In this document: positions 10,301 to 18,789 of the stretch, piece by piece
Position numbering within the stretch: the first letter of the stretch is position 1
How the letters are laid out: the number at the start of each line of letters is the position of its first letter
Assembly: GCF_018729455.1 (NCBI RefSeq)
Contig: NZ_JAHHZF010000008.1
Location: forward strand, 172,886 to 236,885
Source of the DNA: Prosthecodimorpha staleyi
Lineage (GTDB): Bacteria > Pseudomonadota > Alphaproteobacteria > Rhizobiales > Ancalomicrobiaceae
Length of the DNA: 64,000 nt
Direction of reading: 5' to 3'
Notes under the pieces: model-generated
The model's input: only the letters and a program-made list of their open reading frames with translations
Database searches by the model: none
Told to the model about the DNA's origin: nothing
Made by a program: the position numbers and the translations under genes

Positions 10301-10416
10301 ACTACATGATCGCGCGCGAGCATAAGCGCGACCACCACGAGGATCTGGCCCCTTCGCATGGGCATGGCCAGGGCACCGGCGGCGCGCCGGCACCGCAGCT
10401 GCACGCGGCGGAGTGA
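7303..10416 (+). CDS. RND multidrug efflux permease (AcrB/MexF-like, HAE1 family)
   Basis: A 1037-aa inner-membrane, proton-driven exporter of the HAE1 group of RND pumps. It begins with the canonical LSELCVRRPVFTTVMTVMMVLIG first membrane helix. Two large periplasmic loops alternate with 12 membrane helices. The proton-relay pair Asp400-Asp401 is present in LAIGLVVDDAIVVLEN, and the second-half counterpart GLITKHGILIVEFAN keeps the relay Lys. Length matches the family. It is translated after its adaptor and lacks an adjacent outer-membrane factor. Multidrug or solvent export is the usual role; the substrate range cannot be read from sequence. A 14-bp palindrome (CGGTCGATCGACCG, 10417-10430) directly follows the stop. 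Confidence 0.95.
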   Translation: MSLSELCVRRPVFTTVMTVMMVLIGAVSYQRLSVREYPNIDEPVVSIVTRYAGASPEIIESQVTQVIEGSVAGIEGIDVLTSSSRSESSRITARFRATVNPSEAASDVRDRVGRVRGKLPDTIDEPIITKVEADAQPIIYISFASKRHSSLQITDYLDRYIVDRLKNVDGVADVTIFGERRYAMRVWLDDQRLAAYQLTTTDVENALKGQNLELPSGRIESNDREFNVLSRTGLNTPEQFRQIVVKRADGMLVRVGDVARVDLGAADERRQALYNGDEAVTLGIVKQAVANPLDVSKGVRSRIDEMLTELPDGMTGEVAYDTSVFIDRSIKAVYHTILEAVIFVVLVIFLFLRSVRATLIPIITIPVSLITIFAMMFALGFTVNTLTLLAMVLAIGLVVDDAIVVLENVHRRIELGEKPFRAAIEGTKEIAFAVIAMTVTLAAVYAPLAFSTGRTGRLFIEFALTLAGSVIVSGFVALTLSPMMCSKILKEHETHNFLYRALEWVFETITATYRALLKGALVIRPFVVVATVLVAGAAVVLWSNLKQELSPIEDRGVIQGFGVAPEGSTLDFVLRYAQKTQEVYAKIPEVKSTFVIAGFPQITNATAVARLVDWDERKRTQQQIVPTLFSEFARIPGVTFFANNPPSLGQGFSSRPIEYVIQTSGTYEDLRVLQEKMLEKVRANPGLVSVDTDLKLNQPQVEVKINRDKILESGLQVETVGRTLETMLGGRTVNRFEMEGEQYDVIVQLAAANRTTPQALSSLYVRSPDGAMIQLSNLVDIKEVTAARELNRFNQMRSVTLTASLAPGYAQGEALAFLDRVADEVLPKTARTDVGGQSREFRNAGTSFLLILALAAMFIYLVLAAQFESFVDPFIIMLTVPVAAAGALYALLATGGTWNVYSQIGIVTLIGLITKHGILIVEFANQLQEKGHSKREAIIEAATLRLRPILMTTGAMVLGAYPLAHATGAGAESRQQIGWVIVGGMSFGTLLTLFVVPVVYYMIAREHKRDHHEDLAPSHGHGQGTGGAPAPQLHAAE

Positions 10417-10526
10417 CGGTCGATCGACCGGTGCGCCGGCGCTGCCGCGGCGGGCATGCGCCGGCACGTGCGTTCCCCGCCGGATTGGGCTAAAGCACCG
10501 CACGGTCCTTGTCTTCCGGAGTCGTC

Positions 10527-11636
10527 ATGCCGCCCCGCATCACGCCGCTCGTCGCCGGCCTGCCGGCGACCGTTCCCTTCGTCGGTCCGGAAACCCAGGA
10601 GCGCCAGCGCGGCACCCGGTTCCGGGCCCGGATCGGCGCCAACGAAAACGGCTTCGGCCCCTCGCCGAAGGCCGTCGCCGCGATGGCCGAGGCGGCCGGC
10701 GAGGTCTGGAAATACTGCGATCCGGAGAACTGGGACCTGAAGCAGGCGCTGGCGCGTCATCTCGGCGTCGGTCCGGACAATGTCGTGGTCGGGGAGGGCA
10801 TCGACGGCCTGCTCGGCCTGACGGTCCGGCTGGTGGTCGAGCCGGACCTGCCGGTGGTGACGTCGCTCGGCGCCTATCCGACCTTCAATTTCCACGTCGC
10901 CGGGTTCGGCGGCCGTCTGGTCACGGTGCCGTTCACGGGCGACCGCGAGGACCCGCAGGCGCTGGCGGCGACGGCCCGAGCCGAAGATGCGCGGCTCGTC
11001 TATTTCTCCAACCCAAACAATCCGATGGCCTCCTGGTGGCCGGCCGGGACCGTGGTCGGGCTGATGGATGCGGTGCCGGACGACACGATCCTGTGCATCG
11101 ACGAGGCCTATGGCGAATTCGCCCCCGACGGCACCCTGCCGCCGATCGATGTGAGCCGGCCGAACGTGCTGCGCTTCCGCACCTTCTCCAAGGCCTACGG
11201 CATGGCCGGCGCGCGCATCGCCTATGCGGTCGGTGCGGCCTCGCTGATCCGGGAATTCGACAAGATCCGCAACCATTTCGGCGTCAACCGGATCGCCCAG
11301 GCGGGCGCGCTCGCGGCGCTCGGCGATCCCGCGCATCTCGCCTGGATCCGCGAGCGGATCGTCGAGGCGCGCGCCCGGATCGGCCGGATCGCCGAGGCCA
11401 ACGGCTTGAAGCCGCTGCCGTCCGCCACCAATTTCGTGACCGTGGATTGCGGCCATGACGGCGCCTTCGCCCGGCGTCTGCTGGTCGCGCTCGCCCAGCG
11501 CGGCGTGTTCGTGCGCATGCCCGGTGTGGCGCCGCAGGATCGCTGCATCCGGATCGGCTGCGGCCCGGCCGCCGATCTCGACGTGCTGGAGGCCGAACTG
11601 CCGGCCGCCCTGGCGGTCGCGCGCCGCGAGGCCTGA
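10527..11636 (+). CDS. PLP-dependent aminotransferase, HisC-like (class I/II)
   Basis: A 369-aa fold-type I aminotransferase similar to histidinol-phosphate aminotransferase. The Schiff-base lysine is Lys222 in TFSKAYGMAGARI. PLP-binding motifs include SNPNNPMASWW, IDEAYGEF and the phosphate-binding Arg of the GARIAYA segment. The N-terminal GANENGFGPSP is the HisC-type substrate motif. I chose the ATG at 10527 because CCGGAG lies 6 bases upstream; a TTG at 10509 would add six residues. There are no histidine genes around it, so it may act on another amino or keto acid, and the HisC name is not justified. Confidence 0.85.
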   Translation: MPPRITPLVAGLPATVPFVGPETQERQRGTRFRARIGANENGFGPSPKAVAAMAEAAGEVWKYCDPENWDLKQALARHLGVGPDNVVVGEGIDGLLGLTVRLVVEPDLPVVTSLGAYPTFNFHVAGFGGRLVTVPFTGDREDPQALAATARAEDARLVYFSNPNNPMASWWPAGTVVGLMDAVPDDTILCIDEAYGEFAPDGTLPPIDVSRPNVLRFRTFSKAYGMAGARIAYAVGAASLIREFDKIRNHFGVNRIAQAGALAALGDPAHLAWIRERIVEARARIGRIAEANGLKPLPSATNFVTVDCGHDGAFARRLLVALAQRGVFVRMPGVAPQDRCIRIGCGPAADLDVLEAELPAALAVARREA

Positions 11637-11778
11637 CCGGGGTCGCGCCGGTCCGATGCCGCCGACGCGGGCCGGGTCCGCGCCGCGCCCGATTGCGGGG
11701 TTCAGACCCCGATGCTACCACATTGCAATTGTCTGATGAATGTGCCGGCATGAAACCGGCCGCCAACGAGGAACGCCC

Positions 11779-13305
11779 ATGTCGCGCGCGCTTTCGCCCC
11801 GCACCGTCCGCCTTCATGCCGAGGACAATGTCGTCGTCGCCGTCGACACGGTCGATGTCGGCGCGTCCGCCGGCGGGGTCGTGGCCCGCCAGCGGGTGCC
11901 GCGCGGCCACAAGCTGGCCACCGTCGCCATCCCGGCCGGCGCGCCGGTCGTCAAGTTCGGCCAGATCATCGGCTTCGCGACCGTTGACATCGCGCCGGGC
12001 GATCACATCCACAGCCACAATTGCGCCTTCCAGACCTTCGACCGCGACTATGCCTATGGGGCGGACGCCCGCAATGATATGGTACTGCCGCCGGAGCTGC
12101 AGGCGACCTTCGAGGGCTATCGTCGGCCGGACGGCAAGGTCGGCACGCGCAACTACGTCGCCATCCTGTCGAGCGTGAACTGCTCGGCCTCCGTCGCGCG
12201 TTTCATGGCCGAGGCGATCAACCGCTCCGGCGTCCTCGCCGACTATCCGACCATCGACGGCGTCGTGCCCTTCGTGCACGGCACGGGCTGCGGCATGGCC
12301 GCATCGGGCGAGGGCTTCGAGGTCCTGAAGCGGACCCAGTGGGGTTATGCGACCAACCCGAACGTCGCCGCCGTGCTGCTGGTCGGCCTCGGCTGCGAGG
12401 TGTTCCAGATCGCCCGCATGAAGGACGAGTACGGCATCGTCGAGGGCGACCATTTCCAGACCATGACCATCCAGGAGACCGGCGGCACGAAGAAGACGAT
12501 CGAGCAGGGCATGGAGCGCATCCGCGCCATGCTGCCGATCGCCGCCCGCGCCCGGCGCGAGACGGTGCCGGCCTCCGAACTGATGCTGGCGCTGCAATGC
12601 GGCGGCTCGGACGGCTATTCGGGCATCACGGCCAATCCGGCGCTCGGCGCGGCCGCCGACATTCTGGTCGAGCATGGCGGCACCGCGATCCTGTCGGAGA
12701 CGCCGGAAATCTACGGTGCCGAGCATCTGCTGACCCGGCGTGCGGAGAGCCGCGCGGTCGGCGAGAAGCTGGTCGAGCGCATCCGCTGGTGGGAGGACTA
12801 CACCGCAAAGGCTGGCGGTTCGATGGACAACAATCCGTCGCCCGGTAACAAGGCCGGCGGCCTGACCACGATCCTGGAGAAGTCGCTCGGGGCGGCGGCC
12901 AAGGGCGGCACCACGACGCTGCGTGGCGTCTACGAATATGCCGAGCGGGTCGACCGCAAGGGCTTCGTGTTCATGGACACCCCCGGCTACGATCCGGTCG
13001 CCGCCACCGGCCAGGTCGCCGGCGGCGCCAACGTTCTGTGCTTTACGACCGGGCGGGGCTCGGCCTATGGTTGCAAGCCGACGCCGTCGATCAAGCTTGC
13101 GACGAATTCCGATATATTTAATCGAATGATCGACGATATGGATATCAATTGCGGTGATATCCTCGAAGGTGTCAGCATTGCTGATAAGGGACGCGAGATC
13201 TTCAATAAGATCTTGCAGGTTTCTTCGGGTGAGAAGTCGAAATCCGAGGAACTGGGCTATGGCGACAACGAGTTTGTCCCGTGGCAGATCGGTGCGACCA
13301 TGTGA
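11779..13305 (+). CDS. Altronate dehydratase-family protein (UxaA/GarD)
   Basis: A 508-aa full-length member of the UxaA/GarD sugar-acid dehydratase family, which removes water from D-altronate, D-galactarate or related aldonates in an iron-dependent reaction. The N-terminal SAF domain spans about residues 8-84 (ending DHIHSHN). The catalytic region follows, with GTRNYVAILSSVNCSASV, VHGTGCGMA, LQCGGSDGYSGITANPALG and NNPSPGNKAGGLTTI. No uronate-pathway partners adjoin it, so altronate versus galactarate or another acid is open. Base use drops in G/C at the 3' end (29 of 60 from 13141), unlike the first two-thirds of the gene. The start follows GAGGAACGCCC. Confidence 0.9.
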   Translation: MSRALSPRTVRLHAEDNVVVAVDTVDVGASAGGVVARQRVPRGHKLATVAIPAGAPVVKFGQIIGFATVDIAPGDHIHSHNCAFQTFDRDYAYGADARNDMVLPPELQATFEGYRRPDGKVGTRNYVAILSSVNCSASVARFMAEAINRSGVLADYPTIDGVVPFVHGTGCGMAASGEGFEVLKRTQWGYATNPNVAAVLLVGLGCEVFQIARMKDEYGIVEGDHFQTMTIQETGGTKKTIEQGMERIRAMLPIAARARRETVPASELMLALQCGGSDGYSGITANPALGAAADILVEHGGTAILSETPEIYGAEHLLTRRAESRAVGEKLVERIRWWEDYTAKAGGSMDNNPSPGNKAGGLTTILEKSLGAAAKGGTTTLRGVYEYAERVDRKGFVFMDTPGYDPVAATGQVAGGANVLCFTTGRGSAYGCKPTPSIKLATNSDIFNRMIDDMDINCGDILEGVSIADKGREIFNKILQVSSGEKSKSEELGYGDNEFVPWQIGATM

Positions 13306-13433
13306 AGCGCAGCGTGCGCCGGATGCATTGTACCTAACCCTATGGCACCGATCGCGGATTCTTCATCGAACTCTCGGAATCCGGTGATCGGGCCAAGGTC
13401 TTTTCAGGCATTCTACCAGCCGCAATCATAGCA

Positions 13434-13448
13434 TTAACGCATCCTTAG
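13434..13448 (+). promoter_or_regulatory. Candidate CtrA half site (TTAA-N7-TTAG) upstream of the chemoreceptor
   Basis: The sequence TTAA, seven bases, TTAG matches the CtrA consensus TTAA-N7-TTAA with one mismatch. It lies 53 bp before the chemoreceptor start in an otherwise gene-free 195-bp interval. CtrA commonly controls motility genes in Rhizobiales. Assignment rests on spacing and context only. Confidence 0.35.
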
Positions 13449-13500
13449 GCGCGTGGCTTCACGATCGTCCATATATGCATGGGTACTGGGAGACCCAAGG

Positions 13501-14835
13501 ATGTTCGGACGCAAAATGAAGGCCCGTCAAACGGGTGCCGAAGAGATGCGCGCGGAGGCTGCATTGATGCGGCTGGCCCAGTTGGAGGGCGAGCTGGGGC
13601 AGTCGCGGGCCGCTGCGGAAGAGCGCGACGGCCTGAAGGCGCGCCTCGTCGAATGGTTCGGCAATGCGGTCGAGCAATCCGCGAGCCTCAGCGAACTGCT
13701 GTGCCTGATGGCCTGGTCCAACGGCAACGTGCGCAAGCTGTCCGGCGAGACGGTGGCGATTTCCGGGGCCGTCGAGGAGATGGCCCGAACCATTCAGAAT
13801 ATCGCGGAACTGAGCGGCAGTGCGCATGGCCGCGCCAGCGACGCGCGCGGCATCGTCAACGGCGGCGTCGAGCAGGCCCGATCCGCGGGGCGCGCCATGG
13901 CCGACATCGCCGACGCCTTTTCGGGCCTCGACCGGCGCATGGGCCAACTCGGCAATGCGATCGAGACGATCGGCGGCTTCGCCAAGGAGATCGAGACCAT
14001 TTCCGGCCAGACCAAGCTTCTGGCCCTGAATGCCACCATCGAGGCGGCGCGGGCGGGCGAGGCGGGGCGCGGCTTCGCGGTCGTCGCCGCCGAGGTCAAG
14101 CAGCTGTCGGAAGCCACCAGCCGCACCACGGACCTGATCCGCGGCCAACTGGCCGGCTTGACGGGCGTGATGCACGATATGCTCGACGCCATGGTGGTCG
14201 GCGGGGCCAAGGTGCGCGACGGCAATCAGACCTTCGAGCGCGTCGTCGGCGGCATGGAGCAGATCCGCGACTGCGTCGACCGCGTCACCACCGACGTTTC
14301 GTCGATCACCCATATGCTGTCCGATCAGCAGATGGCGACCGACTCGATCGCCAAGAACCTGACCGAGATCGCCCGGCTGGCGGCCCAGAACGAGACCGAT
14401 TCGACCGCTGCGGCCGATGCCATCAAGAAGGCCGAGATCGCCGTCTCGGGCATGCTCGACCAGGGCCGTGCGGCGGCCGTCGAGCACTACGAGGTCCGCC
14501 GCCTCAGGGCCGACCACCTGCTGTGGAAGCAGCATCTGGCCGAGTGCCTGGTCGGCATCCTGAAGCTCGATCCGACCCGCTTCGCCGCCGATGTCGCCCC
14601 GCTCGGCCCGCATTTCCGGTCCGTGGTCGATCCGGTCGTGACTGGCACACCGGCGTGGAATGCCCTGTCGGGCATGGCGCAGTCGATGGGACGCGACGCC
14701 GTCGCCATGGTGCGTGCGGTCGCCGGGGGCGACATGGGCAAGGCGATCGAGGCCTACATGGCCATGGACAAGGTGTCCGGCGAGGCCCAGGTCGAACTCG
14801 GTCGTCTGGTCGCCGGCCTGCGTCCTGTCCGTTAG
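13501..14835 (+). CDS. Soluble methyl-accepting chemotaxis protein with CZB-like C-terminus
   Basis: A 444-aa chemoreceptor without any membrane helix, so it is cytoplasmic. A coiled-coil N-terminus (about residues 5-45) is followed by the MCP signalling domain. The hairpin tip reads [20 protein letters not shown], then [19 protein letters not shown]. The last 110 residues resemble the chemoreceptor zinc-binding (CZB) domain: the [14 protein letters not shown] stretch matches its HxxWxxxL motif, but the later conserved Cys and His-x3-His ligands are not evident. It may signal to a Che pathway, to cyclic-di-GMP enzymes, or be a divergent sensor. It stands alone with no che genes beside it. The start at 13501 gives a plausible N-terminus but only a weak SD. 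Confidence 0.88.
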   Translation: MFGRKMKARQTGAEEMRAEAALMRLAQLEGELGQSRAAAEERDGLKARLVEWFGNAVEQSASLSELLCLMAWSNGNVRKLSGETVAISGAVEEMARTIQNIAELSGSAHGRASDARGIVNGGVEQARSAGRAMADIADAFSGLDRRMGQLGNAIETIGGFAKEIETISGQTKLLALNATIEAARAGEAGRGFAVVAAEVKQLSEATSRTTDLIRGQLAGLTGVMHDMLDAMVVGGAKVRDGNQTFERVVGGMEQIRDCVDRVTTDVSSITHMLSDQQMATDSIAKNLTEIARLAAQNETDSTAAADAIKKAEIAVSGMLDQGRAAAVEHYEVRRLRADHLLWKQHLAECLVGILKLDPTRFAADVAPLGPHFRSVVDPVVTGTPAWNALSGMAQSMGRDAVAMVRAVAGGDMGKAIEAYMAMDKVSGEAQVELGRLVAGLRPVR

Positions 14836-14951
14836 CGGCGGCGGCCGGGCCGACCTTCGCGTGCGCCCGGTGGCGAAACCGGGCGACGCGACGGTGGCGC
14901 CGGCGCGCGCGAGACTGTATCGGTGACCCACCGCATCGTCCGGGGGGCCCG

Positions 14952-16394
14952 ATGATCTCGATCCGAATCCGAATGATTCTCTCCGTCCTGACCGCGGCCG
15001 GCTTGACCGTGGCCGCGGCCGGCCCGGCGCTCGCGGCCGAAGAGGCGATCAGGGGCGCCGATCTGTCCGTGCTCTGGGCTTTGCCCTTCGCCGGTGTCCT
15101 TCTGTCGATCGCGATCCTGCCGCTCGCCCTGCCGCAGGTCTGGCATCACCACTACGGCAAGATCGCGCTCGGCTGGGCGCTGGCCTTCGTGCTGCCCTAT
15201 GCGGCGCTGGCGGGTCCTTCGGCCTCGACCCATCTCGTCGTCCATGCGGCGCTGGCGGAATATATTCCCTTCGTGATCCTGATCGGGACGCTGTTCACCG
15301 TCGCCGGCGGCATCCTGGTCACCGGCAACCTGCATGGCAGCCCCGGGACGAACACCGTTATCCTGACCATCGGGACCCTGCTGGCCAGCCTGATCGGCAC
15401 CACCGGCGCCTCGATGGTGCTGATCCGGCCGCTGCTGCGCGCCAATGACGAGCGCCGCCACAACGCCCATGTGGTCGTGTTCTTCATCTTCCTGGTCTCG
15501 AATATCGGCGGCTCGCTGACCCCGCTCGGCGATCCGCCGCTGTTTCTCGGCTATCTGAAGGGCGTCGACTTCTTCTGGACGACCAGTCACCTGGCCCATG
15601 AGACCGTGTTCTGCGCGCTCATCCTGCTGGCGCTCTTCTATCTCTTGGATTCCTGGTTCTATCGCTACGATCACAAATTCCGCGCGCTCGCCGACCCGAC
15701 GCCGGACACCAAGCGGCTCGGCATCGTCGGCGGGATCAATTTCGCGCTGCTCGCCGCCGTGGTCGGCGCGGTGCTGGTCTCGGGATCCTGGCGGCCGGGC
15801 ATCGCCTTCACCGTCTACGGCACCGTGGTCGAGCTGCAGAACCTCGTCCGCGACGGGCTGCTGGTCGCGATCCTGATCCTCTCCATGTTGCTGACCCCGA
15901 AGGCGACGCGCGAGGCCAACGACTTCTCCTGGGGGCCGATCCTGGAGGTCGCCAAGCTCTTCGCCGGCATCTTCGCGACCATCATCCCGGTCATCGCCAT
16001 GCTGAAGGCCGGCCGGGACGGGGCCTTCGCGCCGATCGTCGTCCTGGTCACGCGGCCGGACGGCGCGCCCGACAATGCCATGTACTTCTGGGCGAGCGGG
16101 ATTCTGTCGTCGTTCCTCGACAACGCGCCGACCTATCTGGTCTTCTTCAACCTGGCCGGCGGCGATGCGCAGACCCTGATGGGCCCACTGGCCATGACGC
16201 TGACCGCCATGTCGTGCGGCGCGGTGTTCATGGGTGCCAACAGCTATATCGGCAATGCGCCGAACTTCATGGTCAAGGCGATCGCCGAGGAGCGCGGCGT
16301 GAAGATGCCGAGCTTCTTCGGCTACATGGCCTGGTCCTGCGGCATTCTGGTGCCGCTGTTTGCGCTCGCCACCTGGGTGTTCTTCCGGGTCTGA
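14952..16394 (+). CDS. Sodium:proton antiporter / CitMHS-type permease (NhaD-like)
   Basis: A 480-aa polytopic membrane protein of the ion transporter superfamily. A signal-like first segment (ILSVLTAAGLTVAAAGPALA) is followed by about 11 further hydrophobic helices. Family marks include GTTGASMVLIRPLLRAN, NIGGSLTPLGDPPLFLGYL in the first half and SSFLDNAPTYLVFF plus GANSYIGNAPNFMVKAIAE in the second, the pseudo-symmetric discontinuous helices of NhaD/ArsB/CitMHS proteins. Annotated relatives are called sodium:proton antiporters or putative citrate carriers, and the real substrate is uncertain. The ATG at 14952 follows GGGGGGCCCG. It is monocistronic, ends 99 bp from the convergent actR and shares a terminator hairpin with it. 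Confidence 0.85.
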   Translation: MISIRIRMILSVLTAAGLTVAAAGPALAAEEAIRGADLSVLWALPFAGVLLSIAILPLALPQVWHHHYGKIALGWALAFVLPYAALAGPSASTHLVVHAALAEYIPFVILIGTLFTVAGGILVTGNLHGSPGTNTVILTIGTLLASLIGTTGASMVLIRPLLRANDERRHNAHVVVFFIFLVSNIGGSLTPLGDPPLFLGYLKGVDFFWTTSHLAHETVFCALILLALFYLLDSWFYRYDHKFRALADPTPDTKRLGIVGGINFALLAAVVGAVLVSGSWRPGIAFTVYGTVVELQNLVRDGLLVAILILSMLLTPKATREANDFSWGPILEVAKLFAGIFATIIPVIAMLKAGRDGAFAPIVVLVTRPDGAPDNAMYFWASGILSSFLDNAPTYLVFFNLAGGDAQTLMGPLAMTLTAMSCGAVFMGANSYIGNAPNFMVKAIAEERGVKMPSFFGYMAWSCGILVPLFALATWVFFRV

Positions 16395-16439
16395 CCGCGC
16401 CCGGCGCCGGGGGGCGCCCGGCGCGTGCGGTCGAAACAC

Positions 16440-16464
16440 AAACGGCGGCCCGCGGCCGCCGTTT
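16440..16464. terminator. Bidirectional terminator hairpin between antiporter gene and actR
   Basis: A perfect 11-bp stem (AAACGGCGGCC / GGCCGCCGTTT) closes on a CGC loop. It has A-rich sequence on its left and TTTCTT on its right, so it can stop transcripts from both convergent genes. Confidence 0.75.
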
Positions 16465-16493
16465 CTTCCCGGGAAATCCGTCTTGGTCCGGCC

Positions 16494-17051
16494 TCAGCGC
16501 GGAGCGCGCTTGGCCAGAATGCGCTGCAGGGTGCGCCGGTGCATGTTCAGCCGGCGCGCCGTCTCCGAGACGTTGCGCTCGCACAGCTCGTAGACCCGCT
16601 GGATGTGCTCCCAGCGGACCCGGTCGGCCGACATGGGATTGTCGGGCGGCGGCGCCTTGTCGGCCGGCCCCTGGGTCAGGGCGCGCAGGATGTCGTCGGC
16701 ATCCGACGGCTTCGACAGGTAGTCGATCGCGCCGAGCTTCACCGCCGTCACCGCGGTCGCGATATTGCCGTAGCCGGTCAGCACCACGGCGCGGCTGTCG
16801 GGACGGCGGGTGCGCAGCAGTTCGATCACGTCGAGGCCGTTGCCGTCGCCGAGGCGCATGTCGACCACCGCATATTGCGGCGGGTTGGCATCGACCTTGG
16901 CCATGCCGTCGGCGATCGAGTCCGCCGTTTCGACCAGAAAGCCGCGCGATTCCATCGCCCGCGCGATGCGCTGGAGGAACGGCTTGTCGTCATCGACAAT
17001 GAGCAGCGTCTTCGGGTCGGCGCCTGTCCCGACCGGCGCGTCGATCATCAT
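16494..17051 (-). CDS. actR: Response regulator ActR/RegA (PrrA)
   Basis: A 185-aa two-domain response regulator of the global redox system RegB/RegA (ActS/ActR in rhizobia), which controls respiration, CO2 and nitrogen metabolism and acid tolerance. The receiver domain has the acidic pair in LIVDDDKPF, phospho-acceptor Asp64 in VVDMRLGDGNGLDV, and the conserved Thr and Lys in VVLTGYGN and YLSKPSD. A short Pro linker leads to the Fis-type HTH, whose last 26 residues (NVSETARRLNMHRRTLQRI, then LAKRAPR) match the nearly invariant family end. ATG at 17051 has AAGGAC about 8 bases upstream. The sensor gene lies 206 bp upstream on the same strand, so the pair may form an operon or actR may have its own promoter. 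Confidence 0.93.
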   Translation of the reverse strand: MMIDAPVGTGADPKTLLIVDDDKPFLQRIARAMESRGFLVETADSIADGMAKVDANPPQYAVVDMRLGDGNGLDVIELLRTRRPDSRAVVLTGYGNIATAVTAVKLGAIDYLSKPSDADDILRALTQGPADKAPPPDNPMSADRVRWEHIQRVYELCERNVSETARRLNMHRRTLQRILAKRAPR

Positions 17052-17257
17052 TTTGTTGTCCTTTTCCTTGGGTGGCCCGTGACGGGTCTTGGAGGCGAAC
17101 CATAGCCCCTTCCGATGATCGCGAACAGCGGCATGCCGATCATGGCCGCCCAAGCTGCGGTTATGGCTGAGGCGCCGGCCGGCGAGCGCGCACGGATGCG
17201 GCGCCGGAGCGCGGCGGCCGGGACGGCTCGGGCGGCTCCCGATGCCTCCCGACGGCG

Positions 17258-18616
17258 TCATGCGAGAAGCGCATCGTCCTCGCCGTCCTCGTCGTCGTCG
17301 CCGGGCTTGGCCTCGAGGCTCTCGCGCGGCCAGACGATGCGGATGACGGCGCCGGTCTCCGGGCCTTTGCGATTGCTGCAGGCGACGCGGGCACCGGACC
17401 GCTTGAGCAGCGTCTTGGCGATGAAGAAGCCGAGCCCGAGCCCGCCGCCGACCTCGTCGCTGTCCCGATCGGCGGCGGACTTCTCGCGCGTCGTGACATA
17501 GGGCTCGCCGATCCGGTCGATGATTTCCGGCGCGAAGCCCGGTCCGTCGTCGGCGATCGTCAGGATGACCTGACGCTGGTCCCATTCGGCCGTGATCTCG
17601 ACGCGCGCCTTGGCGAAGTCGACGGCGTTCTCGACGATGTTGCCGAGCCCGTAGAGGATCGCCGGGTCGCGCCGGCCGACCGGCTCCGCGCCGGCCCGGG
17701 CGATCCGCGTCACCGCGATCTCGACTCCGAATTCACGCAGCGGCGAGACCACCTCCTCGATCAGGCTCGAAAGCGCCATGCGCTTGTAGTAGGCGTCCAT
17801 CCCGGTCGCCAGCGTGCGCAATTTCTGCAGGATCTCCCGGCAGCGCTCCGACTGGCTCCGCAGGAGCGCGATGTCGTCGGCGATCGGCGAGCCTTGCGGG
17901 ATCTCCCGCTCGAGTTCGCGCGTGACCACCGCGATGGTGCCGAGCGGGGTGCCGAGCTCATGGGCGGCGGCGGCGGCGAGGCCGTCGAGCGCGGTCAGAT
18001 GCTTCTCCCGCTGCAGGACCAGTTCGGTCGCCGAAAGGGCTTCGGCGAGCTGGCGCGCCTCCTCGGCGACGCGGAACGCATAGGTGCCGGAGAAGACCAC
18101 GGTCGAGACCAGCGCCATCCAGATGCCGGCGAGATAGAGCGGCGGCAGCACGGGCAGCTCGCTCGGTCCCCAGGGCAGCGGCCAGTGGAACACGCCGAGC
18201 AGGGTCGACATGCCGGCCACCATCGCCCCGAGCAGCATGGTGGAGCGCGGCGGCATGGTCGCGGCCGCGACCATCACCGGGGCGAGCAGCAGGAGGGCGA
18301 ACGGATTGGCGAGGCCGCCGGTCAGGAACAGGAGCCCGGACAGCTGCAGCACGTCATAGGCGAGCAGCCCCGTCACATAGGGTCCGTCGAGCCGGTGGGT
18401 CGGATCGAAGCGGAAGCGCAGCAGGAGATTGAGCGCGGCCGAGATGCCGATCAGCGCGAAGCAGCCGGCGAGCGGCAGGTGGAACTCCAGCCCGTAGCGG
18501 ACGATCAGGATCGCAGCCGCCTGGCCGGCCAGCGCCAGCCAGCGCAGAGTGACCAGCGTGGACAGCCGCAGGCTGCGGGAGACGGATTCGCGCAGTTCGG
18601 CCGTGGTCGGGAACAT
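17258..18616 (-). CDS. actS: Redox sensor histidine kinase ActS/RegB (PrrB)
   Basis: A 452-aa membrane kinase of the RegB family. Six hydrophobic helices fill about residues 20-180 and include the ubiquinone-binding signature GGLANPFALLLLAP. The H-box is AAAAHELGTPLGTIAVV with phospho-acceptor His219. The redox-active cysteine of the family is kept as Cys259 in SERCREIL. The ATPase domain shows NIVENAVDFA, DDGPGF and GGGLGLGFFIAKTLL. It phosphorylates ActR, encoded just downstream, in response to quinone and thiol redox state. The start at 18616 (MFPTTAELRES) fits family length; the frame stays open upstream without coding character. The C-terminus is highly acidic (DDDEDGEDD). Confidence 0.93.
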   Translation of the reverse strand: MFPTTAELRESVSRSLRLSTLVTLRWLALAGQAAAILIVRYGLEFHLPLAGCFALIGISAALNLLLRFRFDPTHRLDGPYVTGLLAYDVLQLSGLLFLTGGLANPFALLLLAPVMVAAATMPPRSTMLLGAMVAGMSTLLGVFHWPLPWGPSELPVLPPLYLAGIWMALVSTVVFSGTYAFRVAEEARQLAEALSATELVLQREKHLTALDGLAAAAAHELGTPLGTIAVVTRELEREIPQGSPIADDIALLRSQSERCREILQKLRTLATGMDAYYKRMALSSLIEEVVSPLREFGVEIAVTRIARAGAEPVGRRDPAILYGLGNIVENAVDFAKARVEITAEWDQRQVILTIADDGPGFAPEIIDRIGEPYVTTREKSAADRDSDEVGGGLGLGFFIAKTLLKRSGARVACSNRKGPETGAVIRIVWPRESLEAKPGDDDEDGEDDALLA

Positions 18617-18789
18617 TCCGTTCAATCCCTGAAGCCCCGTCGACCGGGAACCTCGCGCCGGGGCGTCCCCTATATGCGCGCCGTCGCCGCGTCCTGCCAA
18701 GCCGGGGCGCCGCGGCGAAAGCGCCCGTCGGGTCCCCGCTGCGGCGGCCGTAGAGATGACAGTGACCTGACATGGTTGAGCGAAGCTTG

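Noticed and set aside
10417..10430. 14-bp palindrome CGGTCGATCGACCG after the RND gene as a terminator
   Set aside because: It has no loop or T tract and the element is short; it is only noted in the gene entry.
7024..10503. A 1159-codon open frame on the minus strand opposite the RND pump genes
   Set aside because: Its product is rich in His/Asp/Arg without any domain, as expected from the antisense frame of a high-GC gene. The plus-strand genes have clear family motifs.
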